64,000 nt of DNA from Setophaga petechia. Its lineage: Eukaryota; Chordata; Aves; Passeriformes; Parulidae. Each line of letters starts with the position of its first letter. The stretch's first letter is position 1. The stretch lies in NCBI GenBank assembly GCA_024362935.1, contig JANCRA010000001.1:60230930-60294929 (forward strand). Reading direction: 5' to 3'. The notes under the pieces were generated by a model. That model was not told the origin of the DNA. It saw only the letters and a program-made list of their open reading frames with translations, and made no database searches. Both the position numbers and the translations under genes were made by a program. Below are positions 23,201 to 35,200 of this stretch, in pieces.

Positions 23201-26200
23201 CTTGTTCCAAAGCCTTTGGAAAGAACATTTCTGGGTTTTCAGGCACTCACTTTGGCATGCTCCTGTGCTGAAGACAAACACAATGGTGTGATCAACTCAA
23301 GTGCACCTATAACACCACATACCTTGACTGCCACCTATACCTTCGAAGGACCAGATCCCACTGTGGCCCACCGGAGCAGTCAAGTTGCTCCCAATTACAG
23401 AAGGAGTCGACGTTCCAGTTTGTCTAATGCGTGCAGACCGTTCAGTCCCAATGGGAACAGGAACTTTTCTGTCCTGAGAAACGTTACTGGGCTTTTCTGA
23501 TCCCAAGGACACTGCTGAAGGGGTGGGAGAGGGTGCTCGTACTCCAGAGGACACGGACTGAGCAGGAGATTCTGCAAGGAGAACAACAGGAGAACTTAGT
23601 GATGGCAGCCAGACCCCACAAACCTGCCCTCCATGTCCAACAACTGACATGGGGAGCTGGTTAATGCCACATTCATCCACCTCAGGATCATTTTATTTCC
23701 AGAGCACAGAGATATTCACCACCATTTAGCCCCTTATACAAAATGCTTATCATGCCCTGGTAGCTCAGCCACTGGAGGACACACACCACAAAACCTTAAC
23801 TAAGCATCACTGCCTATCAGCAACAGAGGATTTGAGGATTATACCTTGAACCAGAGCTGAAATAAGCCCACATAAACCTGTCTTTGTTGGGTTTGTTTTT
23901 TCTTCTTCTTTTTGATTTGTTCCCTGGGGTTTGTCATTGTTTTTGCCAATAAAACAGATTAACACGTTCCCTAAATAAGCCAGCACTCCACAGCTTATTT
24001 GTTTTCAGTCCAAAAAACTCCTAATTGCAGGGGCCAAAGGTACAGGAGGAACCAGAACCTGCCCTAAGGATTTTATCCTGGAACTCCTTATGCAGTTCTG
24101 ACAGATAATTTTATTCATACAGCAGCTTCTCAGCAGCTCCCTGCTGACCAGAACTCACCATTTGATGCTGATGAACATGGAGGCAATAAACTAAGAGGGG
24201 AAAAATGCTGTCTGTTGAAATTAGCAGCTGCAGGCGCGCCGCCCAGCGGTGTCCCGGGCGCGTAGATCTGCCCTCCCGACAGGTTCGAGGCAAAGGTCCC
24301 CAGGTGTGTAGAAGAAGGTGTTACAGAAGCATAGGGAGAATCCATACTGACAATACCTACGAGAGAAAATGGGCACAAGTGACTCCCACAACTCCAACAC
24401 TCCAGCAAGAGGTCCCTGGTAGCATGGAAATAGAAAGGAAAACTTTTATCCAATCCGTCTTTAGGGGCATGTGTTACAATTTTCCAAAGGCAACTGGAGC
24501 ATTAAGCTTCACACTCCACAAGTCTGTTCAGTGTGTGACAGTTGTGCTGCACACCTAAGTCAAGAATGATATCCCAAATAAAAGAATTGCTGCTCCCTTC
24601 ATGTCCTCTTCAATGAAGAAAGGGAAAAATAAAATCTTAGGGATCTAAGATCTATATCTTAGGGGCATACAGGGCCCTAGTCAAAATGCTGACTAGCACA
24701 TCAAGGTGAAAAAATTAGAACACCAGCATATTCACAAAATAGGGAAAAAAGTGCTACTGTATCGCTCAATCTATTAGCACCTCAGTGCTCCTACAAAAAC
24801 AGGCAGAGATGGTCCAAACCATCTCTGTACTTTCTGGAAACTCTGTAACAGGTTCTGTGACAGCCTCTTGGCTTCTGTTTTGGGCAGAAAGCAAAACATC
24901 TTACTAAAAAATGCAGGCAGTCAAGGAAATTACATTTTTTGGATCAAATTTAGTAATTAAGAGAAGATGCATCCTGTAAGTTAGAAGTTCACTTTTTTAC
25001 CACCCTAGCCCTTGGAAGATGCTGCACATTTGTCTGCAGCCTCAGGACAAGGTATCACAAACTGGGACAGTCACTATCTGGTAGGGAAGGGGGGTGGAAA
25101 TAAGAGTATTTTATCATCTCAGTTATTGGGAGAGGAACAGACTGGAATGGCAAAAACCCTCTTATATCAAGCCCATCAACTGCCAAACAGTTACTAGATT
25201 TGACAGGGCACTTACAATGAACTTGGCTTAAACAACACAAGAATGAACTGTATTACTATGGAATGGACACAAATCAGAGGCTTACCTGAGGGACTTGGAG
25301 TTGGCCTCTGTAACGGTGGCCTAAAACCCGGGGCTTTGGAAGTATCAGACTGATGTAATGGATCTGAATTTGGCAAAAACGAGGACTTAGCTGAGAGCAT
25401 GGACTCCGGTGTTGTCTGAGAGGAAACGACGGAGCCGCCCCAGAAGGCGTGAGCAGACGTGGGGCTGTTCTCGAACAACGTACTAAAGGGCCCGAAAGGC
25501 AGGGTAGCACTGAAGTTGTTCCCCATGGGCTTGTTCGCCGTGTGGGCCGAATTCTGAGAAGCACTTTGTGTACTTAAGGTAGAAGGAAGCTGCACTGAAG
25601 AAGGAACGCTGTGGGGCCTTTTGATGTGGTTAACATTGAGGACTGCGACGGGGGAGTTCTGCACGGGAGCTGGATTCTTGGGGACGCTGCCAGCACCGTG
25701 GACAGGTGGTCTGATGGCTGGAGTTTCCATCTTGGCTGCGGGCTGAGCCGAGCCCATGGCCGGCTGGGACACGGGGTAGGTCATGGGAGCACCGCTCGCG
25801 CCGACTGCCGGAGCGGATGAGCTCGTTGCCGCTAAACTCGGAGGCACGACCATGCGAGGATCTGGTGTGGGAACCTGAGGTTGCTGGAGAGGGGGCCTGG
25901 CCTCTGGCAGAGGAGCTCCCGGGGGCTGCTGATGAGCAGGATGCACGGAGGAGCTGCCGGTCCCGGGATTGGGCTGCCTGCTGCCGGTCGAGCTGCCCGC
26001 ATCCACGGCGGGCGGGCTCCCCGCGTCTGGCTCGGACGGAGGCGCGCCTTTGTTGGGAGAGGCGGCCGTGGCGCAGTCGGGAGGACTGCTCCTGGAGACG
26101 CCCGCCGGCTGCGCGGGAGGAGAGGGAGATGAGGGGGAGGATGCGGGGTAGTGTTCTTTGGCAGTAGGAGTCGGGTACGTGGTGTTGGTGGGCGCCGTGC

Positions 26201-29200
26201 TTGTGTTGCTCGCCGTGGTCGTCACGGTGGTGGTGGTGGCGTTGGACGTCTTCACCACGGTGACGAACAGCTGCCTCCTCACTGAGGGGGAGCTCGGGTT
26301 GCCGCTCGCCGAAGATCCAGGCACAGTAGAAGCCACCGAAGTCGTCGTGGCCGTGGGGCTCGTCGTCAAAGAACTCGCTGCGCTGGCCTGAGCGCCGCCG
26401 CCGCTCTGGCTGCTGTGGCGAGGCACCATGTGAGGTTTGGGCGAGTTGGTTGCGCGGGCGGGGCTCAGCGGCCTGACGGGGAACGGGCCCCACGTGGACT
26501 GGGCCGGCGGGAAGGTGCCTCCGAAGTGTGTCATGGGCAGCCGCGGGGGACGGATCTGCTGGAACGTCTGAGCGGCCAGGAGCGCGTGTGCAAACTGCGG
26601 AGGAGGATACGCCAGTGGGAGGGAGACCTGGAAACCGGGTCGCACATTGTTCACGGGGTTCTTGATGCTCTTGTGAGTGGATGCTGAGGAGATTGCAGGC
26701 ACGGTGAGCGCGGAGGCCGTCTGAGATGTCGACGAAGCAGCTACGGTGGTCACTTTGATGCCCACGAGAGAACTGTTAGCAGCTGTAGTGGTGGCAGGTG
26801 TCGAGGACCCTATCTTGGAATTTACAGTTGAGCTTTTCAAACGGTTCTTTGGAATAAGTTCATCGATTTCCTTGTCTGGATCCTTAATCAGAGCATTGAT
26901 CAACTGCGTGGCCTGTCTGGTTGATTCTGTGCCACCCCTACAGAAAGGAAGAACAGGGAAAAGTGCATCCAAAGCATTTACACACATTATACCCAAAGCC
27001 CTCCCACACAGGATCCAGCCTGTCTTCTATCACCCTAACACAAACAGGAAAATAACTCTCTATTCAAAAAATGAGCCTAGCACAATCCCACTGCAGACAA
27101 TTACTCAAGAAATTCAAGTTTAATACTCCCAATCTCAAAAAACTCAAAGGGATAAAATATTTGCTTCCCTAAATATTCTTTCATACTTCACCATGTATTA
27201 ACAAGCCCAAACACGGAATCCCAACATTTGTTTTCTCACAAGCTGTCTTGTGTACCTGCTGGTGCTTGAACTGTTCCCTACTCCTTTCATCTCCCCTGCT
27301 TTCAAGAGATCTTCCAAGGAACAACCAGATCAAGCCTTTAATTTTCCTATGCAGACCAACTTTCTAGAAGGAGAAAATACCCAGGGGACAGAGCCAATGC
27401 AGGATCCTGCTCACCCACCTTATGGTGATGATTCGGTCTCCAGTTTTATCCTTCTGTTTGTCAATGTCTATGTGTGCTCCCGTGCACTCCCGGATCGCGT
27501 TGATGTTACACCCTCCTCTGCCAATAACTCTGGAAATCACAGTTGATGGGACAGAAACCTTCTTGGATCTACACAAAAAGAGAAACAATATTAAGTAGGA
27601 AGCACTTGCATAGCAAGAAGCTGTGGGCAAGCTGGTCAAAAGAACACTGTATTTTCTAATTCAACTTAGGCAGCAGCAGCTCAAACCCACTAAGAAGGCC
27701 ATTCAGTAACTCCAAGGAAGGCCACACAAAGCACCAAAGGGAATTAGGGCAATTATTTTGCTTACCTTCTTACAACTTCCTTCCAGCCTTCTTCCCTTTT
27801 CTGACCACGTTTAGGACTAGCAATGGTTAGCTTTCCATTTGGAGAAGAAAGGGGAGAAGGAGCGGATTTTGTGCAAGTAGACAAGGAATTACTTGTCACT
27901 TCATTAATAACTTCAGACAACCTGCAAAAGGAATTAAATGCTGTCATTATGTGGGGGAAAAAAAAAGGGATGACTTGCACTTGGCATTTGTGGTCACGGG
28001 AACTCACTTGATGGATGACTTGCCAGGCACTGCTTTCCTCTCATCCTTTGGACAAGTGACGAGCACCGACGGTTGCTTTTTGTTGCTCTGTGTGTTGGTG
28101 ACAGCTGTGGAGGAATGATTGTCACTCTTGTGGCTGCTATTGCTATTGCTGCTCTCATCACTGCAGCTGGAGATCCTCATATTGTCACTGTCACCACTCT
28201 CACTAGTGCTGCTGCTCTTGGATTCCCCATTCACCTTCTCAGGCTGGCTATAGGAAATGGGAAGCTGTTCATCAAATATAATCTGAACGTTATCAGGGGT
28301 TACTTTGTTTTTCCTGTTTTTCCTCTTGGAGCTCGTGGTGGTGATGGTGTTATTCCTCTTCCCATGAGAGCCTGCTAACGTTGTCCAGGTTGCAGATATA
28401 CCTATGGTGGTGGTGGTGGTAGCACTGGGAGGCTCCATTGGGACCTCGGGATCATCTGATACAAGAGGAAAGAAAAAGCAGGAGTAACTTAACTGTTTGA
28501 GGAAACCTGAGTGTTTTGCTTTCCAAATCACGCCTGTCCTATCAAAAAACTTAAGAACTAACATTTTTGCAAAGCTCCAAGAAAAAACCTTGCCTATGAG
28601 ACATCCATAAATCTATTACAGATGTCATACCAGCTCATACCGAATTTCATTCTTTTCTTGGAATAATTGCAGTAATCACCTTCAGCTTTTAACTTCTCCT
28701 TCTCCTGAGCAGCTTGGAGTTCAAAATTCTCTTTATTTTTTGCTTCTATTTCTTCTAGTTTTCGCCTTTGTTCTTCTTTTTTCTTCCTCCTTTTCTCTTT
28801 TCTCTTCTCTCTTTTGGCAGCCAGAGCCAGTCTCCTGCTTTCTTCCCTTAACTACAAGTTAAGCACATGGAACAGCATTACGAGATGCCCCATGCATTTC
28901 AAGAAATCCAAATGCTTTTAATTTCCTTTGATTTTTTTGTTTTATTTCTACTACAGCACCATGGTTTTTAGTAAATTAGTTAATTTTTTTAATATTTAGG
29001 ATACCAAATTTGGTTTAGACTTAAAATCCATATGAGTGTGACTAGAAAATGCCACATTGATTTTTTTTTGACAAATCACATTCAGAAATCCTTCTTTTGG
29101 CACAGAGGAAATAGTTATATTGGCATTTCCTGATCCAATGTCTCTGAATAACAGCAAAGTCCAAAGATGACCTGAACAGCAAGATGCTCAGCTCTGGACA

Positions 29201-32200
29201 CTCCAATTATGGTCATTACACACCCTCCTGTACCCCAATAACTACTTTTACCAACCTTACCATCTTGAAGGAACATGAAATAGGAATTTTAAGAGAGAAA
29301 TATTCCCAGCTGCAACTCTTTGCACTTGCCTTCTCCAAGTCCAGTTCCTCTAGAAGAATGCTTGCATTTTTGTTGGCTTCTGCAGCCTGTCTATCTTTGG
29401 CTTGAACAATTGACTCCATACACAGGTGGCACTTCTTCAGCATCTCCTGAAATGACAAAGTGCATTGAGAACAAAGTGCCAGTGTTCTCATTTCCTGCTG
29501 CTTTTCCCCAAAAATTCCAATGGGACTCGTGCTGCAGCTGGTGGCCAACAGGCTGAAGAGAGGTCAGATCACTGTCTCTGAGGCTGAGACACAATACTGT
29601 TCTTTGCTGAGCGTTTCCTTGCCCCCAGTTTAGCTTACCTTATCAGTGATGGTTGCAATGTATCTCATGCACTCCGAGTCTGAGGGGAACTGGTTCACCT
29701 CTTTCACCAGGTAACGCACCACTTTCACATGGCCCTGCAAAACACAGTGCAAGGACAGCCTTCCATCAGACCAGCTGCCTCTGGCTTACTGAGAAACACT
29801 TCAGCCCAGCACTCCTTGCAAAATACTGATTTCCACCTCCTCACCACATGAAACTCTCAATGCTTTTTCTGAGATCTTTCTCACCTTCTGAACTAGTGAG
29901 GCACATTTCTGCCACCAGAGAAGGCAAGTAATTACCTCTCATCAGGCTGCCCTTACTCCAGAAGTACTTCAAAACCTTCTCCCTTTTTAGGGCAGTTTTC
30001 AGATGCCCATCTCTAACAGGTTAACAGCTACAGGCTTCTACAGTAATCTGCAATGTTTCCAGTACTGCAACACCTCAACTACACTCCCTTACTAACAGAA
30101 ATCATCTGTAGACTCAAATCAGGTTGAACTGCACTTTTTTTGACCAAAGTCCTCACCCTCTCTCGCTTAAGGAACCAATCCTATTTCCCCCCACTTCTAT
30201 CACACAGAAACACTGCAAATTTCATCCCTCACACACACCAGAATCAGACTCACTACATTGCCTATAAAGCAAATTGCAATTAGAATTGAAAACAGGCACT
30301 ACGCAGGTGACACATGTACCTGTTTCTGAAGATTCAATGCCAAATATTCAAATTAACCGAGATATTATTAAATATGTAGCTTCTGTCAGGATGTTCTATT
30401 TCTAACAGCTATGTAGGGATGAACAGGACCATCTAAGCTAAGAGCCAAGCTGAACTCCACCACCTACCTTTCGGAAGGCTGCCATGAGAGGAGTTATTTT
30501 CCTGTTATCAGCTGCATCCACGTCAGCTCCAGCCTGGACCAGCAGCTGGACCACATCAAGATGCCCCCCATTTGCTGCCAGCCACAGGGGAGTATTACCC
30601 TTCTTGTTCCGCACATCGATGTGAGCTCCCCTACAAACCAAACACATGCCATCAAAACTCTGCATTTAGGCAACAGGAAGCACTCTGACCCCAAGAAGAA
30701 CTTCATTTGAGTCCTTGGGATAAATTAAATTATGTGATAGCAGTCAACAGACGCACAGAATCTTTCTCATTTCCTGACCCCCTGCTGGCTATTTGGAAAT
30801 ATGACTGTACATGGGGACAATGGAGCCTAAACACAGGTTTCCCTTGAAGCTGCTCACATGCCAACATCATACCTGCTAATGAGGAGCTCACAGAACTTGT
30901 AGTGCCCCTTGTCTGCTGCAATGGTTAAAGCTGTGTCTCTGGATGAAGGGACTGGGGGAGCGTTGACATCTGCACCTTTGTCCAGCAGGACCCTGCCCAC
31001 CTCTGCGTATCCCCCAGAGGCTGCTTCCATCAGTGGAGTGAGACCAGTCTGGGACAAGCAGACAGAAGCCATTAGTGGGGGGAGAGTGGCTTACCTGAGA
31101 CACAGTGTTTATCTGACTCATAAACACCATGGGTTACTGTCCTCATGCTTGTAAGCACCACAAGATGAATCAACACTTATTTGAAGAAACACATTTTTGG
31201 ATGAGCTTTTCAACCACCAAAATCTTACCCTTTAAATGCAGCCATTTTTTTTCTATATGATATCTGGTTCAGTTCAGTTAACTGGAATGGAGAACTGAAC
31301 TAGAGAAGTTGACTTGCACAAAGGCAAGAAAATCAGGTACCAACGCAGACACCATGACTTACAAGCACCTCCCTCTGGAGCCCCCTCCAGCTGTTTGCTC
31401 TTTACCTTGGCTCTGTGCTCCACGTTAGCTTTTCTATCAAGCAGCAGGCTGACCACTTCAGTTCTTCCCTGGAAACAGGCCAGAGTCAGAGCTGTATTCC
31501 TGTTGGTCTCGATCTGGGCGTTTATATCAGAGCCCATGTCCAGTAACAGCTTGACAGCAGCAGTATGCCCATTCATGGCTGCCAGCATCAAGGGAGAAAT
31601 GCCCAATTTGCTACCAGTTCTGAAAGAGAAGAAAGAAAGAACCACAAGTGTTTTAAAGGTCATTTCAGAAATGTGACTATAATAAACTAATGGAGGCAGA
31701 GAATTCACATACTGAAAAATCAGCTGCATACCAACTTCTACTGAACCTACAAAAGGTTCTCCACAACAAGTATGGTTTAGGACAAGTGTTTCTACTTTAG
31801 AGACTCCACTTTTACTTTTTGATGGCTTCAAATTGAAGGACATCTCTTATGAGGTGTGCTTACGACTTACAGCCTGTGCTTGGTCCTTCCCTTGTACCCC
31901 TGCAGCTCACACCTGAGCTGTTTTCTACCTCCCAACAGATTCAAAAGCATGGCATAAATGCACGCACACAGAGAAAACTACACAGGGAAAACACACACAC
32001 TTTCCTCACATAACTCACAACCAAGCACACGAGATAAGGGCTGTGAAGGGAACTTGCCTGGAATTGATTTCTGCCCCAGCATTCAGCAGAATCTTGATAA
32101 TGTTCACGTAGCCACCCGAGGCGGCGAGGCTCAGAGGTGTGTAATCAGACACATTCCTGTGCTCCTTGTTTGCCCCTCGAGCTAGCAGCAACTCCACCAC

Positions 32201-35200
32201 CTGCAGTGTTTCAACACACAACATCTGGTTTGCTCCCAAACTTGCAAATCTAGCCAACGCAAATGCTTTTTAGACATAAATGTTCTGTTGGAAGATGTCA
32301 ATGGTAAGAAAGGCGCTTTAATCAATTGCTTTGCTCTACCCCTTGCCTTCATGAGGCCACACCTGTGTCCCCAAAGCCACTGTAAAACTTCCTTTAAAAA
32401 AAATAAAAATCTATCATGGCTGCTCATGAATCTACCAAATTCAACAGCAGAGTAAGAAAAAGCAGATCTCCTCATGATTATTTCAGCCATCTTTAAAGCA
32501 TGCCAGACCCAGAGATTCAGTTTCAATATGGAGTACAAAGTACTCCTGCTTTTTATCCTCTCCTGCAGAGGACAGGACCAGAAACTGAACTGTCTAGCAA
32601 CTTAAAATCACAGTGTACACTGAGGTGAAAACCCATGGTGTCACTTCCAGTGCAATATTACGTTTGCTTCACTTTCAGGTTTTAAGCATTAAAAAAGTTT
32701 AGATCAGACCTGCACAATTCTCAATCAGAATGTTTTCCCATGAAGTCACAGAACAAATACACTGTCAAACCCAAAATTTGGGCAGGAGGGTGTTCTGACA
32801 TCATCTCTGCTGCCCAAAGCCTAGTTTTTTCCAACTTCTTTTCCCCAAAACTCTAACACTCATATATGTAACCCATTTGTTTCTAACTCCTGATTCTCAG
32901 CAAGAATACTCATGATAGCATTCACTTTCATATCTACATTTAATTATGCTGATAAAAGTCCCATAATGGAGCACTAATGACTGCATTCATGAGGACACCT
33001 GCACAGCACCAGTCCAGTTATCAAAAGAGAAAAAGCAGTCTAGATGAGACATGTGGTAATGTGCAAATTGGCAAATGTGAAGCTCTTTGCACATTTTTTA
33101 AACACACATCCTGTGTGACTCTATCTTTATTCTGGAAGATTCTTGTACTGTACTGACACAGTACGTGATTCACACACTGCATCTCAAGATGTAAGGTTTA
33201 TTTCACCTCTTGCCTCCCTCCTGAACAAGCCAAAGACAAGGGAGTGTCCTTGGTTCTCTCAGACTGGGCTTCAATATCAGCTCCATTATCCAGTAAGATT
33301 TCCACAACCCCCACATGGCCGGCTGTAGCAGCCAAAATGAGCGGAGTAAACCCTGAAACAGAAAACATGACACGAGTTACAGCACCAGAAGAGCAAGCCT
33401 GAAGGTTTCACATCAAGTGCAGGTTTACTAGGGATTTATTAGTGGGACACACAGGCAAAGCAGACAGGGTTGATACTGCCATGGTGAGACACCCACCTTT
33501 CTTGTCCCTGTGCTCAATGTTAGCTCCTCTCTCCAGCAGGGTTTGTACCAGTTCTTCATGACCACCAGCACAAGCCAGTGTCAAGGCTGTGTCATGGTTA
33601 CTCTCAGTCTAAACCAAACAAACATACACACAAGATAAATACTTGCTTTTTCAAGTACAGCCCCTGTTATAGCCAAAACATAACTGTACCCATGCCAAAG
33701 GAAAAGCTTCCATAAGCTAAGAGCGTGCTTATGGATGCCCCCCTTGACAGCTGTGTGCAAGCTCATGACAGGATTCTACCTCTCAAGGCAGCTCTGCTGG
33801 GAGGATTTTAAGAAGAAATCCTGACAAGAACTGAGATTCTTCAAGAAGTGAGCTCTCATCTGTGCTCTGCTAACCAGATTAACTTCTTTACCACTGCTTG
33901 ACTGTGACCTCTACATGGTATAATGAAGGTAAGAATTCTGTCTTTAATGCTTGGCACTCCAGCCAAAGGCTTTAGCAGGGCACAATCCAAGCCAAGTGCC
34001 ACAAGCAACTAAGTAGCAAGGGCTGAGTTTCCAGAAGTTTCTCTCCTTTTCTCCCCAATGATCTCATGCCTTTACTCTGCTCCATGTTGCCCAATCACAT
34101 CCATGTTATGTAGAGCCCAGAGCTGTGCATAGATATATGCCAGTCAGTATGTGTATGCTTTTTGCTGATGGCCAGCTAGCTCCAAGTCAAAATAAAGCTG
34201 CCTTTTTAACAGTTATTTTCATACAGAAAAGCCTTTTCCTTAGTGGAAATGAGAGCTTGAATTATTTCCTCTGGCTAAAAAAAAAAATCACAGCAATTAT
34301 TATTTTCAAGACTTTCATACATCCGTGATCTCTGGCAAACAATTTGGAAGCACAACCGAAAACTCTGTGTGCAATGCTTTAAGGATTATTTTTGTCTTAG
34401 GATATCAGGCCAAAAAACATTTAATTTCTGTCAGTAGGCAACTCTGCTGTTTCTCATAATGCCACTGACAACAAAGGAATAAGAAATGCAAGTGTTGAGT
34501 CATTCAGAGACCTTTTCTTTGTTTGGTGTGAGCACAGAGGCAAGTGGATTGTGATTCTCAGGGGCGTTGCTCTGCCTTTCCAAAAGCAGCAAATCCAGTC
34601 CCCAGAGCCCAATCCATTATACAGCAGAGCTGTTTGCCACATTATTCAGGATGCAGGAAAAAGCAGCTTGGTGCGTCTGTGGGAGCGGCAGGCTCACCTG
34701 GGCATCGATGTCTATAGCAGGGTAGATGGGCAGCATGGCTGAAGGAGAAATGATGGGACTCGGAGTCGGCGTCTGAGGTTGGGACACTGAGGTTGCAATG
34801 CTGTGGGTAGGAGTGTTTGACATTGCAGATGCTCTTCCACTCACTGCTGTTGGACAGAAGAACCACACTAAGTCAAAGCAAAACACTTCCCAATGTAATG
34901 TGACAAAATAAAGGGACAGTGGGATGAATTCCCACTGACAGACGGAACTCTTCAAAAACTGTTGTTTTCCACAAATATTTGTATTCCACACACTGAGCCC
35001 AACCTTTGATCCTTTAACTCTCAGAATTTGAACTATGAAAAAGGTTTACTGCATTCAATCAAAGAAAGAGTTAAGTATCAGACTGACAAGTATTCTAAAA
35101 GCCCATCAAAAGTTTTTTGTTTTTTTTTTTTTTTTTAAACCCAGAGATCTTTCCTACAACAAATCAGCCATAATTTGGACGTGAAGCTCCATACCTTTGG

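Noticed and set aside
23749..23830. tRNA-like A box (TGGTAGCTCAG)
   Set aside because: No B box or acceptor-stem pairing follows within tRNA distance, so it is a chance match.
25817..26493. Long frames on both strands across ANKRD17 exon 29
   Set aside because: They shadow a verified exon in GC-rich DNA and show no domain or splice context of their own.
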